DNA of 64,000 bases from Chryseobacterium sp. FP211-J200 (GCF_001643375.1 NZ_LSHB01000040.1:1-64000), one strand, 5' to 3'; positions 1-9,015 are shown, numbered from the stretch's first letter. Program-made: numbers and translations. Notes: a model not told the origin generated them from the letters alone.

Positions 1-24
1 TAAAGTCTTTAAAACATAAAAAAG

Positions 25-76
25 GGTCGGAATTTGCTTACGACCATGACTAAGCAAATTGCTCTCTTTTTTGTTT
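25..76 (-). terminator. Terminator-like hairpin after tnaA
   Basis: A perfect 10-bp inverted repeat (AATTTGCTTA at 31-40, TAAGCAAATT at 51-60) lies just beyond the tnaA stop codon. On the minus strand it is followed by CCGACCC and a run of six T, and on the plus strand by a CTCTTTTTT run, so it could work in both directions. The loop is 10 nt. Confidence 0.65.
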
Positions 77-79
77 TAA

Positions 80-1456
80 TTATATCTTATCCAACTGGAC
101 TGTGAAGTGTCTCAGAAGGGCTAATTCCTTGGTGATCTTGTAACCTTTTGTAATCTCATTTCGTCTTTCAAAAACATTGACAACCGCAGCTGCAACATAA
201 TCCATGTGATTGTTTGTGTACGTTCGTCTCGGGATTGCCAATCTTAACAATTCTAATTTCGGATAACGGTTCTCTCTGGTTTCCGGATCACGGTCAGCCA
301 ACAAAGTTCCAATTTCTACACCTCGGATTCCGGCTTCTTTGTAAAGCTCGATGGCCAAAGTCTGGGCAGGGAATTCTTCTCGTTTGATATTCGGTAAGAA
401 GTTGAGCGCATCTATGAAAACAGCATGTCCGCCAATTGGTTTTTGAACCGGAATTCCTGCTTCCATTAGTTTATTTCCAAGATATTCCACTTGCGAGATC
501 CTGCTTTCCAGATAAGGAAATTCTGTCGCTTCATCCAAACCTGTTGCCAATGCTGACATATCTCTTCCGGCCATTCCGCCATAAGTGATGAAACCTTCGT
601 AAATGATCGTAAAGTTGGAAGCTTGTTCAAATATTTCTCTATTTTTCAAAGCGATAAATCCACCGATGTTTACCAAACCATCTTTTTTGGAACTCATGGT
701 CATTCCGTCGCCATAGGAGAAAATCTCTTTGCAGATTTCTTTAATCGTTCTATTTTCCTGACCTTTCTCTCTTTTTTTGATGAAATAAGCATTCTCTGCA
801 AATCTAGCAGAGTCAAACAAAACCGGAATTCCGTATTGGTCTGATAATGCTCTTACAGCTTTGATATTTTCTAAAGAAACAGGTTGTCCGCCAGAAGAAT
901 TACAAGTGATCGTGATCAAACAAAACGGGACCTGCTCTTTCGGATGAGAACTGTAAACAGCTTCTAATTTTTCAAGATCGATATTGCCTTTGAAAGGATG
1001 AAGGTCTTCGATATCAAAAGCTTCATCAATTGTACAATCTATGGCGTGTGCTTTTCTAAATTCGATGTGACCTTTTGTGGTGTCGAAGTGGGAATTTCCT
1101 GGGCAAATGTCACCTTCTTTTACCATGACTGAGAAAAGGACATTTTCCGCCGCTCGTCCTTGGTGTGTTGGTAATAGATAAGGAAATCCGGTAATTCTTT
1201 CAACCGTGCTTTGCAACGCTTCGAATGATCTTGAGCCAGCATAACTTTCGTCGCCTATCATCAATGCGCCCCATTGTTTGTCGCTCATGGCGCCCGTTCC
1301 GCTGTCTGTCAGCAAATCGATGAAAACATGGGAACTTCTGAGATTGAACAAGTTATAATCGGCTTTTTTGAGCCATTCTTCGCGTTGTTCTTGTGTGGAT
1401 TGGTATATTTCTTCGACCATTTTGATTCTAAATGGTTCTGCGTAAGGTAATTTCAT
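80..1456 (-). CDS. tnaA: Tryptophanase (L-tryptophan indole-lyase)
   Basis: PLP-dependent beta-eliminating lyase that splits tryptophan into indole, pyruvate and ammonia in the cytosol. The 458 aa length is normal for the tryptophanase/tyrosine phenol-lyase family. Visible landmarks are the early DLLTDSGT block (48-54), Asp215 in FDSAR, which would contact the PLP ring nitrogen, and the SSKKD motif (255-259), in which the second Lys (258) should carry PLP. Several stretches (AEPFRIK, MSDKQWG, GLVNIGGF, MAGRDM) read more like tyrosine phenol-lyase. However, the residue equivalent to the phenol-lyase substrate Arg381 is Ile382 in VEIGTLLADRD, as in E. coli TnaA (VEIGSFLLGRD), so tryptophan is the better substrate call. 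There is no TnaC-like leader or permease gene beside it. Confidence 0.9.
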   Translation of the reverse strand: MKLPYAEPFRIKMVEEIYQSTQEQREEWLKKADYNLFNLRSSHVFIDLLTDSGTGAMSDKQWGALMIGDESYAGSRSFEALQSTVERITGFPYLLPTHQGRAAENVLFSVMVKEGDICPGNSHFDTTKGHIEFRKAHAIDCTIDEAFDIEDLHPFKGNIDLEKLEAVYSSHPKEQVPFCLITITCNSSGGQPVSLENIKAVRALSDQYGIPVLFDSARFAENAYFIKKREKGQENRTIKEICKEIFSYGDGMTMSSKKDGLVNIGGFIALKNREIFEQASNFTIIYEGFITYGGMAGRDMSALATGLDEATEFPYLESRISQVEYLGNKLMEAGIPVQKPIGGHAVFIDALNFLPNIKREEFPAQTLAIELYKEAGIRGVEIGTLLADRDPETRENRYPKLELLRLAIPRRTYTNNHMDYVAAAVVNVFERRNEITKGYKITKELALLRHFTVQLDKI

Positions 1457-1621
1457 GATAAATATAAATGATGATTAATAATAGATAAATGATCTTTTAT
1501 ATTGATAATTGATTAACAACAAACCACAATGGAAAAACCCAATGTAAATTGCTGATATTTAGAATGACAAACAATAACTAGTAAGAAATCAATTATCATC
1601 CATCAATTATCATTCATGAAA

Positions 1622-2236
1622 CTACTCCGGTGCTTTGAAAACGTTGTCGTCTGAATGGAATCCAGCAACACCTCCGCTAACAGCAAATTTCATAGCCTCA
1701 GCAGCGCTCATTCCAGTAACTTCCTTTACGTTAGTATATTTTGTAATAATGACCCAGCCAGAAACGGCGTAGGAATGTGGCAGATAAACGGCGATCATCT
1801 GCTCTAGATCGACAACGGACATATCGGCTTGCGTCAGAAATCCGATACGCCAGATCTCCGGTGTTTCATTGGTTTTGACCCAAACCGGAACATTGAATTT
1901 TTTCTTGTCACCAACGAAAGATCCTAAAACGTCTTTCAAAGAAGTGTACAGAAATTTGATTCCCGGAATATGTTCCAAAACATAATCCAAACCGTCAACA
2001 ATGAGTCTTCCGATAATGAATTTGTTCCCGAAAAATCCAATAAAAGTGGTTCCGAAGATGACGATAAAAAATATCAATCCCGGAAATTTTTCCGAAACAG
2101 AAGGCACCAGATTATCGATGCTGAAGACCACGCTCCAGATGACCCAAACCGTGATGGCAAAAGGACCAATGATGATCAATCCTTGAATGAAGGACCGTAT
2201 AAAGAGTCGAAGATAATCGTTAGGGCTTCTGTACAT
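1622..2236 (-). CDS. DUF502 family inner-membrane protein
   Basis: 204 aa. An N-terminal hydrophobic hairpin has two membrane segments (about 13-35 and 52-75), followed by a soluble domain with the DUF502 pattern: GLDYVLEHIPGIKFLYTSLK near residue 85, then a region around 130-165 containing VYLPHSYAVSGWV. The molecular function of this family is not established. The ATG lies one base after the miaE stop codon, so the two genes are almost certainly co-transcribed and translationally coupled. Function by association with tRNA modification would be speculation. Confidence 0.85.
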   Translation of the reverse strand: MYRSPNDYLRLFIRSFIQGLIIIGPFAITVWVIWSVVFSIDNLVPSVSEKFPGLIFFIVIFGTTFIGFFGNKFIIGRLIVDGLDYVLEHIPGIKFLYTSLKDVLGSFVGDKKKFNVPVWVKTNETPEIWRIGFLTQADMSVVDLEQMIAVYLPHSYAVSGWVIITKYTNVKEVTGMSAAEAMKFAVSGGVAGFHSDDNVFKAPE

Positions 2237-2237
2237 T

Positions 2238-2819
2238 TTAGCCGTGGATGGTTTCTTTGTTTCCGTAGGATTTCATAATGTTGGCCTCATATTCCAACCA
2301 TTCTTCCCAACGTTTGTTCACTTTTTCCGGATCGCCCAATTCTCTGGCAAACCCGATGAATGTTGTGTAATGATTGGCTTCAGAAACCATCAGGTCGTGA
2401 TAAAATTGTTTCAGTTCCTCGTCCTTGATATTTTCTGTCAAAACTTTGAAACGCTCGCAACTTCTTGCCTCGATCATCGCTGCGAAAAGCATTTTGTCAA
2501 TGATCTGTTCGTCACGATGTCCACCTTTTACTAAAAATTTGATTAAGTCATTGACGTAATCGTCTTTACGAGTTCTTCCCAAAACACCACCTCTTTTTTT
2601 GATAATCTCATGAACTTGGTTGAAGTGGTCCAACTCCTCTTGCGCAATTGCCAAAAGCTCAGTTACCATATCGGTATGTTCTGGAACCATTGTAATTAGG
2701 CCAATCGCGTTGGTTGCAGCTTTTTGCTCGCACCAAGCGTGATCGGTAAGGATCTCTTCTAAATTATCTTCGGCAATATTTGCCCAACGTGGGTCTGTAA
2801 GAAGTTTGAGACGGAACAT
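2238..2819 (-). CDS. miaE: tRNA-(2-methylthio-N6-isopentenyl-A37) hydroxylase MiaE
   Basis: 193 aa, ferritin-like diiron monooxygenase fold. MiaE hydroxylates the isopentenyl group of ms2i6A37 in tRNAs that read U-starting codons. Candidate iron ligands are visible as Glu31 (WCEQK), Glu62/His65 (EELDHF), Glu117 (EARSCERF) and Glu147/His150 (SEANHY), the two E-x2-H pairs expected for a four-helix diiron bundle. It is first in a two-gene unit with the DUF502 gene. No miaA or miaB lies in the window. Confidence 0.9.
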   Translation of the reverse strand: MFRLKLLTDPRWANIAEDNLEEILTDHAWCEQKAATNAIGLITMVPEHTDMVTELLAIAQEELDHFNQVHEIIKKRGGVLGRTRKDDYVNDLIKFLVKGGHRDEQIIDKMLFAAMIEARSCERFKVLTENIKDEELKQFYHDLMVSEANHYTTFIGFARELGDPEKVNKRWEEWLEYEANIMKSYGNKETIHG

Positions 2820-2982
2820 TTTATATTTTTTGTAAAAATAAGGATTTGATTGTTTCTTATTAAATATTTTATTGATTAAAAAATAATTTTCGGATTCAAT
2901 TAACGTAGAGGACTAAAACAATCAACTAAATTGACATTTGGCACACATATTGAAAATCCTTCAACAATCAAATAATAAAATT

Positions 2983-3213
2983 ATGAAAAATTCAACTATT
3001 ACCAATCATGCTAAATTATTTCTTTTTAGCTTTTTAGCAATCTTCTCTTCAGCATTGACTTTTGCACAGGATTCAGCGGTCGTTAAAACAACTAACGTGA
3101 CTACTTCTACAGAAGAATGGCAAACCAATCCGACCTATTGGATCATAGGTGGAGTCGTGCTTATCGTCATCGTCGCGATTGTGGCTATGAGCGGAAGGAA
3201 GAGAAATGATTAA
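2983..3213 (+). CDS. Small exported single-pass membrane protein
   Basis: 76 aa from the ATG at 2983. The frame also opens with a TTG at 2938, but the 15 extra residues would precede a clear signal sequence (KNSTITNHAKLFLFSFLAIFSSALTFAQ with a likely cut after TFA). After cleavage, a short Thr-rich segment (TTNVTTSTEEWQTNP) leads into one C-terminal membrane helix (about 54-70) and a basic tail (GRKRND). This is the usual layout of small flavobacterial envelope proteins of unknown role. It stands alone between divergent miaE and a shared terminator. Confidence 0.65.
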   Translation: MKNSTITNHAKLFLFSFLAIFSSALTFAQDSAVVKTTNVTTSTEEWQTNPTYWIIGGVVLIVIVAIVAMSGRKRND

Positions 3214-3221
3214 AATATTGA

Positions 3222-3249
3222 CAAAGCGCTTTTAGGAGCGCTTTTTTTA
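3222..3249 (+). terminator. Rho-independent terminator, small membrane protein gene
   Basis: AAAGCGC / GCGCTTTT hairpin with a TTTTAGGA loop, ending in seven T. It reaches the stop codon of the convergent acyltransferase gene. Confidence 0.85.
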
Positions 3250-4344
3250 TGTATTCTTTGAAGCTGTTTTCTCTCTCAAAAACTGCAAGACTTTCCAGCC
3301 AAGATCATCTATTTTCTTCAAACCAATCGAAATCAGGTAGGCCAATAAAATATTGAGCGGATAAATGATCAAAACCAACAACCACCAACTCATCGAATCT
3401 TTCAAAGGAACAACAAGGAAATAGATTAAAGACGAACTCATTCCTTGGGCGAAATAAAAGAAGATCGCGTTTTGTCCTACATTGGTTATGAAATTTGGTT
3501 TCGTGATCTTCAATCGGTTATAGAAAACGAAAAGCGTAACCAATGAGAATAAGGTCCAAATGATGTACGGAATTTTTGGTGGGAACTTTTGTTTATTGAT
3601 CTTATAGAAAATATCACCTCCATAATTCCAGAACATCCAAACCAGCGCAACTGCAACCAGTCCATACAGAATGGGAATCATTTTGGTTGAGATTGTTTTA
3701 CCTTTCATTCTGTTAGCAATAAGAAAAACAGCCATATAAAATGCGACGTAACCACCTTGTCCATTCGGATAATAATGAGGAAAAACATTGAATATCAAAG
3801 TTAAAACAACGCAAACTCCAATAAACCAATTGATGTGTTTCGGAAAGAATTTTAAAATTAATACCCCTAAAACAGTCAAAATATAATACACTTTCAGATA
3901 CCAAAAACTTCCCATCACCACAGGAAAAGTATCACAGTTGGAATACTCGTGCAAGTACCAATTTCCCAAAACCTGCCACTGCGGTTCCGATGAAATACTT
4001 GATGGAACATACTTGGTTCCAAAAGTGGAATAGAAATCCTTCAACCATTCAAACGAGAAAAATGTGAGTCCAAAAACCTTGAAAAAGTAATCTAGGAAAA
4101 AGAGAAACGTCACGAAAATCATATAGGTGATCTGCAACTTCAATAATCTGTAAAGTGTTTTCTCGATATTATTCCCTGAAGTGATTCCACTCAGTGCATA
4201 AAATAGCGCGACATCAAAGACCAAAGAGAAAACCCGAACTTCCGTCGGAATGTAAAATTGTCCGCTCCAGAAAGCCGTGTGGATAAAAATAATGGAAATG
4301 GTCGCCAGTCCTTTGGCAAAATCAATATAGAGATCTCTTTTCAT
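3247..4344 (-). CDS. Acyltransferase family 3 membrane protein
   Basis: 365 aa polytopic inner-membrane protein with about ten hydrophobic segments. It opens with the acyltransferase-3 signature YIDFAKGLATISIIFIHT (about 6-23), whose His22 is the position usually taken as catalytic in this family. Family members O-acetylate or O-succinylate surface sugars, peptidoglycan or antibiotics. The substrate cannot be read from the sequence, and no polysaccharide cluster adjoins it. It is monocistronic, convergent with the upstream small membrane protein gene and divergent from mutL. Confidence 0.8.
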   Translation of the reverse strand: MKRDLYIDFAKGLATISIIFIHTAFWSGQFYIPTEVRVFSLVFDVALFYALSGITSGNNIEKTLYRLLKLQITYMIFVTFLFFLDYFFKVFGLTFFSFEWLKDFYSTFGTKYVPSSISSEPQWQVLGNWYLHEYSNCDTFPVVMGSFWYLKVYYILTVLGVLILKFFPKHINWFIGVCVVLTLIFNVFPHYYPNGQGGYVAFYMAVFLIANRMKGKTISTKMIPILYGLVAVALVWMFWNYGGDIFYKINKQKFPPKIPYIIWTLFSLVTLFVFYNRLKITKPNFITNVGQNAIFFYFAQGMSSSLIYFLVVPLKDSMSWWLLVLIIYPLNILLAYLISIGLKKIDDLGWKVLQFLREKTASKNT

Positions 4345-4434
4345 CGATGTGATTAATTATCTGAAAGTCAAAATTATCATTATTTTCCCAGCTTCTTTAT
4401 AATTATTTAACTTTTACCCCTCGATTGTTATCCT

Positions 4435-4442
4435 TATTTTTA
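4435..4442 (+). promoter_or_regulatory. Putative -7 box for mutL
   Basis: TATTTTTA, a near match to TAnnTTTG, ends 17 nt before the mutL ATG. No convincing TTTG is seen at the usual upstream distance, so support is moderate. Confidence 0.4.
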
Positions 4443-4459
4443 CAAGTTCAATCGTAGAA

Positions 4460-6220
4460 ATGTCAGATATCATTCAGCTTTTACCGGATCACGTTGCCAA
4501 TCAGATCGCTGCTGGAGAAGTGGTGCAAAGACCGGCTTCCATCGTGAAGGAACTTTTGGAAAATTCTGTGGATGCAGGTTCCAGTAAAATCCAGCTCATC
4601 ATTCGTGACGCCGGAAAAAATCTGCTTCAAGTTGTGGACAACGGCATCGGAATGTCTGAAACTGACGCAAGATTAGCGTTTGAACGCCACGCCACTTCAA
4701 AGATCCGCTCTACCGAAGATATTTTTAAGATTGCCACCAAAGGTTTTCGAGGCGAAGCATTAGCATCCATCGCTGCGGTTGCGCAAGTTGAATTGAAAAC
4801 AAAACAGAAAGACTCGCCTGTCGGAACTAATATTTACATCGAAGGTGGACTTTTTCAATTTCAAGATCCGATTCAAACCGTTGAAGGTTCTAACTTTTCC
4901 GTCAAGAATTTATTTTACAATGTTCCTGCGAGACGGAAATTCCTTAAGAATGACAATGTAGAATTCCGTCATATCATTGATGAATTCCAGCGTGTTGCTT
5001 TGGCTCACGAAAATATCGAATTCGAAATGTTCCACAACGACGAACCTGTTTTCAAACTGAGAAAAGGCGGTCAAATGCAAAGGATTGTGGATGTTTTCGG
5101 TCGGAAATTGCAACCACTTTTGATTCCCATCAAGGAAGATCTTGGCTGGGTTCATCTTCACGGTTATGTGGCAAAACCAGAAGGTGCAAAAAAAACACGA
5201 GGCGAACAATTCTTCTTCGTGAATGGCAGATTTTTCCGAAGCGCTTATCTCAGCAAAGCCGTTCAGGAAGCGTTTGAAGGACTTTTGCAACCTGGTTACA
5301 TTCCGTCGTTTTTTCTTTATCTGGAAATGGATCCTGAGAAAATCGATGTTAATATCCATCCTCAGAAAACAGAAGTGAAGTTCGAAGACGAAGCTTTGAT
5401 TTTCGCTTTGGTGAGATCGACGATTAAACGTTCTCTGGGAATTTACAATGTGGCGCCAAGTCTCGATTTCGAAAGAGATCCGAAAATGGAAGCTTTCTTT
5501 GCGCCGAGTAAAAGTAATTACAGTGCGCCGTCACCATCAGCTATTAATGTTAGTAGAGATTTCAATCCTTTTTCTGTGGAAAAAACGACAGACGAAGAAC
5601 GAATCAATCTGGCCGAACTCTATCAGACCACAGAAGCAGCGCCATCAAAAATCAATCTTTTTGAAGATGATGATCTGGATGAGGATCTTTTCCGATTACC
5701 AAACGGTTATTGGCTTTTGAACAAAGACGGATTGACTTATATGCTGGACCTTGGTAGAATGCACCGCGTAATCATGTCATCGCATCAGGAAAATCTACCA
5801 ACTAAAAAAGCAGGTCAAAGTCTGTTATTTTCTTTAGAGTATCATTTGAACGAGATCGAGAAAAACAAATACAAATCCATCAAAAAGTATCTGCCGGATT
5901 TTGGTTTTGAAATGACCTTGGCTCAGGAAAACGTCCTAAGAATCGAAACTGTTCCGGAAGCTTTGAAGGAATCTCAGGTCATCAAATTCCTCGAAAAGAT
6001 CTTCGAAGTTTTGGAATACCGAACCGAAGACGAATTCTCTAAATATTTTGAATATCAATGGATCAAGCTAAAAACAAAATCCAAATTTGATTTCATTTAT
6101 AAAACCGAAGTGGAACAATTGGTCAAAGATTTTATCGACCTTGGATTTCCGCAATATACCGTGAATAGTAAAAAATGTTGGATGGAAGTGCCATTTGACG
6201 ACTTTAAAAACAAATTTTAA
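4460..6220 (+). CDS. mutL: DNA mismatch repair protein MutL
   Basis: 586 aa. The N-terminal GHKL ATPase is complete: KELLENSVDAG (about 30-40), VDNGIGM (59-65) and TKGFRGEALASI (about 94-105). The transducer domain follows, with a long acidic linker around 350-415 (LFEDDDLDEDLF). The C-terminal dimerisation domain is present, but the metal-binding endonuclease motif DQHA(x)2E(x)4E is not. The corresponding stretch starting at Asp430 reads DLGRMHRVIMSS, and the C-terminal CPHGRP-type motif reads CWMEVPFDD. MutL couples MutS recognition to strand nicking, so this copy looks nuclease-deficient or strongly diverged. It heads a tight unit with the rhomboid, EEP and lipoprotein genes. Confidence 0.92.
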   Translation: MSDIIQLLPDHVANQIAAGEVVQRPASIVKELLENSVDAGSSKIQLIIRDAGKNLLQVVDNGIGMSETDARLAFERHATSKIRSTEDIFKIATKGFRGEALASIAAVAQVELKTKQKDSPVGTNIYIEGGLFQFQDPIQTVEGSNFSVKNLFYNVPARRKFLKNDNVEFRHIIDEFQRVALAHENIEFEMFHNDEPVFKLRKGGQMQRIVDVFGRKLQPLLIPIKEDLGWVHLHGYVAKPEGAKKTRGEQFFFVNGRFFRSAYLSKAVQEAFEGLLQPGYIPSFFLYLEMDPEKIDVNIHPQKTEVKFEDEALIFALVRSTIKRSLGIYNVAPSLDFERDPKMEAFFAPSKSNYSAPSPSAINVSRDFNPFSVEKTTDEERINLAELYQTTEAAPSKINLFEDDDLDEDLFRLPNGYWLLNKDGLTYMLDLGRMHRVIMSSHQENLPTKKAGQSLLFSLEYHLNEIEKNKYKSIKKYLPDFGFEMTLAQENVLRIETVPEALKESQVIKFLEKIFEVLEYRTEDEFSKYFEYQWIKLKTKSKFDFIYKTEVEQLVKDFIDLGFPQYTVNSKKCWMEVPFDDFKNKF

Positions 6221-6223
6221 ATT

Positions 6224-6967
6224 ATGTTTCCTCAAATAACACCAGTGACGCGAAATATCATCATTCTGAATGTGATATTCTTTGCGGCAACTTTTCTGCT
6301 TACTAATATTAATCTTGAGCCTTTGCTGGCAGGGTATTTTCCATTGTCTCCCAACTTCAGATCTTGGCAGATTGTTACCCATATGTTCATGCACGGAAGC
6401 ATTATGCATATTGTCTTCAACATGTTCACACTTTATAGTTTTGGGCCAGTTTTGGAGCAGGTTTTAGGACAGAAGAAATTTATCATTCTCTATTTTGCCG
6501 CTGGTTTGGGCGGTTTTGCTTTGTATAATATTTGGAATTATTACGAAGTCAGCCAATTGACGAGTTTCTTGAAAAGCCAGGCTTTTGACATTCATGAGAT
6601 TTATAAATACGCTGACAACAATTATTCTGGAGAGATGCCAATTAATTCTAATTCAGAAGCGGTGAGAGACGCTGCTCAAAAACTCTTCGTCATTCTGAAA
6701 ACACCAATGGTTGGTGCTTCAGGTGCAATTTTCGGAATCATTGCTGCTTTTTCGACCTTATTTCCAGACGCAAAATTGATGTTTATGTTCATTCCTTTTC
6801 CTATCAAGGCAAAATATCTGACACCGATCATCATTGCCGTTTCCATATTTTTAGGACTGAGACAATTCAGTGGCGATAATATTGCCCATTTTGCACATCT
6901 TGGTGGCGCACTGATTGGTTATTTGTTTGTGCTCAATTTCAAAAAGAACCGAGACCGGATCCAATAG
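6224..6967 (+). CDS. Rhomboid-family intramembrane serine protease
   Basis: 247 aa, six or more membrane segments. The catalytic pair is readable: GASG with Ser166 in the fourth core helix, and His225 in AHFAHLGG in the last core helix. HGSIMHIVFNMFTL (57-70) gives the conserved His/Asn oxyanion-side residues. A soluble insert of about 55 residues (about 105-160) between two core helices is longer than in minimal rhomboids. It starts 3 nt after the mutL stop and its own stop abuts the ATG of the next gene, so the three genes form one mRNA. Rhomboids cut transmembrane segments of substrate proteins; no candidate substrate is evident here. Confidence 0.9.
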   Translation: MFPQITPVTRNIIILNVIFFAATFLLTNINLEPLLAGYFPLSPNFRSWQIVTHMFMHGSIMHIVFNMFTLYSFGPVLEQVLGQKKFIILYFAAGLGGFALYNIWNYYEVSQLTSFLKSQAFDIHEIYKYADNNYSGEMPINSNSEAVRDAAQKLFVILKTPMVGASGAIFGIIAAFSTLFPDAKLMFMFIPFPIKAKYLTPIIIAVSIFLGLRQFSGDNIAHFAHLGGALIGYLFVLNFKKNRDRIQ

Positions 6968-7948
6968 ATGGGAATCATCAGATTTATTTTAACGGTTTTT
7001 CATATCGTCATTATCGCTCTTCTTTTTGGGTCGATAATGAACGCTTACATTCCGCCAAGTGTTTTCGGAATGCTGAATCTCCTGTCGCTAGGATTTCCGA
7101 TTTTGATCATCATCAATATTTTGTTATTGATATTTTGGATTGCCAGTTGGAAAAAAAGAGCCGCCGTTTTCTTGGTTCTGTCTTTATGTTTCATCACTCC
7201 GACAAGACGTTGGGTCAACTTTACGCCAACTAAAAAGGAAAACCCCAATTTGAAACTGATATCGCTCAATGGGAAATTTGGTCATTTTGGTGATGGTAAT
7301 ATATACGATTTCATTAATAAAGAAAATGCCGATGTTGTTTTCTTTCAGGAATATGACAACAAAAAACCTTTGGATGGATTCCAGTATTTTGAAAACAGTC
7401 GCCCGATTGTGAAGATCCAATCCAGATTTCCGATCATCGAAAGTGGTGAAGTGAAAACCGATGTCAGCACCGGAATGTGTCTTTATGCTGATATCAAGAT
7501 CAATGGAAAAATCATCAGATTTGTCAATGTTTATATGGAGCCTTTTTTCCTTGATAAGAAAATGGTGAAACCGACGGATGATATGGATAGGAATGAAGAA
7601 AAAGCAAAAAAGCTTATACATAAATTGGTTCCGACCTTCAAAAAACACCAGACCCAGATCGATCTGATCAAGGATTTTATTGATAAGTCGCCGCATCCGA
7701 TCATCGTTGGAGGTGATTTCAATGCGGTTCCAAACTCTTATGAATATTACAAAGTTTCCGAAGATCTGGACGACGATTTTCTGAAAGTTGGAAAAGGAAG
7801 TGGAACCAGTTTTCACGACTTCAAATTCCCAATGAAAATCGATCACATTTTCTCTTCAAAATCAATAAAGCCAATCAGTTACAAGGTGGACAGAAGCGTA
7901 GAGATCTCTGACCACTTCCCTGTTCTTGCCGAATTTTTAATTGAATAA
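6968..7948 (+). CDS. Endonuclease/exonuclease/phosphatase family protein with N-terminal membrane anchor
   Basis: 326 aa. Three hydrophobic segments occupy about residues 1-75, followed by an EEP (DNase I-like) domain. Motifs include FFQEYD (about 123-128), the GGDFNAVP block near residue 250, MKIDHIFSS near 295 and the terminal SDHFPVL, which together give the acidic and His residues of a metal-dependent phosphodiesterase. The anchor suggests a periplasm- or membrane-facing phospholipid or nucleic-acid hydrolase; the actual substrate is unknown. The ATG directly follows the rhomboid TAG, so translation is probably coupled. Confidence 0.85.
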   Translation: MGIIRFILTVFHIVIIALLFGSIMNAYIPPSVFGMLNLLSLGFPILIIINILLLIFWIASWKKRAAVFLVLSLCFITPTRRWVNFTPTKKENPNLKLISLNGKFGHFGDGNIYDFINKENADVVFFQEYDNKKPLDGFQYFENSRPIVKIQSRFPIIESGEVKTDVSTGMCLYADIKINGKIIRFVNVYMEPFFLDKKMVKPTDDMDRNEEKAKKLIHKLVPTFKKHQTQIDLIKDFIDKSPHPIIVGGDFNAVPNSYEYYKVSEDLDDDFLKVGKGSGTSFHDFKFPMKIDHIFSSKSIKPISYKVDRSVEISDHFPVLAEFLIE

Positions 7949-7961
7949 AATTAAAATTGTT

Positions 7962-8309
7962 ATGAAAAAATTGATACTTCCAAGTGTTTTGATTGTACTT
8001 TCTGCCTGCTCCAAGGAAACACCGGTTTTGAACAATTCCGACAATCTGGATGCAGCACCACAGATCACTTATGATACAACAGCTATCGACTCGTTCGGGC
8101 CTGGTGCAACTTCCGAAGCTGTGATGGCAAAAATAAATGCTGTTGCCATTAAAAAAGAACAAGACAGTTTGGCGAAAATCGCAAAAGCAGAGCAGGAAAA
8201 ATTGGACAAGGAAAAAGCGAAATTGGATGCTGAGAAAGCGAAAGAAACGAAGCACGATTTTCCAAAACCTGTTGTCAAAGATATTATTGACAATTCCGTT
8301 TCCAAATAA
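7962..8309 (+). CDS. Small lipoprotein with charged Lys/Glu/Ala-rich tail
   Basis: 115 aa from the ATG at 7962. An in-frame TTG at 7941 would start inside the previous gene and spoil the signal peptide, so it was set aside. KKLILPSVLIVLSAC is an SPII signal with lipobox LSAC and no other domain follows. Residues about 60-95 are a repetitive EKLDKEKAKLDAEKAK helix, probably a coiled coil or spacer helix. It is last in the mutL-rhomboid-EEP unit. Function unknown. Confidence 0.8.
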   Translation: MKKLILPSVLIVLSACSKETPVLNNSDNLDAAPQITYDTTAIDSFGPGATSEAVMAKINAVAIKKEQDSLAKIAKAEQEKLDKEKAKLDAEKAKETKHDFPKPVVKDIIDNSVSK

Positions 8310-8333
8310 AAGTCATCCATCAATCCATAAAAA

Positions 8334-8362
8334 AAACCCATCAGATAATTTCTGATGGGTTT
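8334..8362. terminator. Bidirectional terminator between lipoprotein gene and sodA
   Basis: Perfect 12-bp stem (AAACCCATCAGA / TCTGATGGGTTT) with loop TAATT. An A-run on the left and TTT on the right let it serve both convergent genes. Confidence 0.9.
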
Positions 8363-8384
8363 CTCAATATAATTCTATGAAAAA

Positions 8385-8981
8385 TTATTTATTGTAAAGT
8401 TCTTCTACTTTATCCCAATTTATCACATCAAAAAACGCAGTCACATAGTCTGGTCTTTTGTTTTGATAATTAAGGTAATAAGCGTGCTCCCAAACATCCA
8501 ATCCAAGAATCGGAGTTCCTTTTACGTCAGCAACCGGCATTAGTGGATTGTCCTGATTTGGCGTAGAAGATACAACTACAGAACCATCAGAATTTTTCAC
8601 CAACCAAGCCCAACCAGAACCGAATCTAGTTTTCGCAGCTGTAGAAAAATCTTCTTTGAATTTATCAAAACCACCGATTTTCTCGATTTCAGCTTTCACA
8701 TTTCCAACTGGCTCTTTGCTGCCGCCTGGCGTCAGAAGTTCCCAGAAAAGTGAGTGGTTGAAGTGTCCACCTCCATTATTTCTTACTGCTGGTTTGTCAG
8801 TTCCCGTTTTTTGGATTTCTTCAATAGATTTCCCTTCAAGTTCTGTTCCTGCGATTGCGTTATTAAGATTGTCCACATACGCCTGGTGGTGTTTTGAGTG
8901 GTGGATTTCCATTGTTTTTGCATCGATGGTTGGCTCCAACGCATCGTACGCATAACTAAGTTTTGGTAATTCGAATGACAT
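8385..8981 (-). CDS. sodA: Superoxide dismutase (Mn/Fe family)
   Basis: 198 aa from ATG 8981. An upstream in-frame start would add 22 residues, but the promoter box at 9016-9023 places the transcript start inside that extension. Dismutates superoxide in the cytosol. The four metal ligands fall in MEIHHSKHH (His27), FNHSLFW, and [11 protein letters not shown] (Asp and His). [10 protein letters not shown] with paired glycines and the [17 protein letters not shown] block resemble manganese or cambialistic enzymes more than classical FeSOD, but metal choice cannot be settled by reading alone. Monocistronic. Confidence 0.93.
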   Translation of the reverse strand: MSFELPKLSYAYDALEPTIDAKTMEIHHSKHHQAYVDNLNNAIAGTELEGKSIEEIQKTGTDKPAVRNNGGGHFNHSLFWELLTPGGSKEPVGNVKAEIEKIGGFDKFKEDFSTAAKTRFGSGWAWLVKNSDGSVVVSSTPNQDNPLMPVADVKGTPILGLDVWEHAYYLNYQNKRPDYVTAFFDVINWDKVEELYNK

Positions 8982-9015
8982 AGTTTGGTATTTATTTGTT
9001 AATAAATGAATTGTC

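Noticed and set aside
623-844. Plus-strand ORF inside tnaA
   Set aside because: Antisense shadow of a strong gene, without domain or promoter.
80-1456. Tyrosine phenol-lyase
   Set aside because: The residue that binds the phenol carboxylate partner (Arg381 in phenol-lyase) is Ile382 here, as in tryptophanase.
7184-7846. 220-codon minus-strand ORF opposite the EEP gene
   Set aside because: Antisense to a gene with intact catalytic motifs; composition is that of a mirrored frame.
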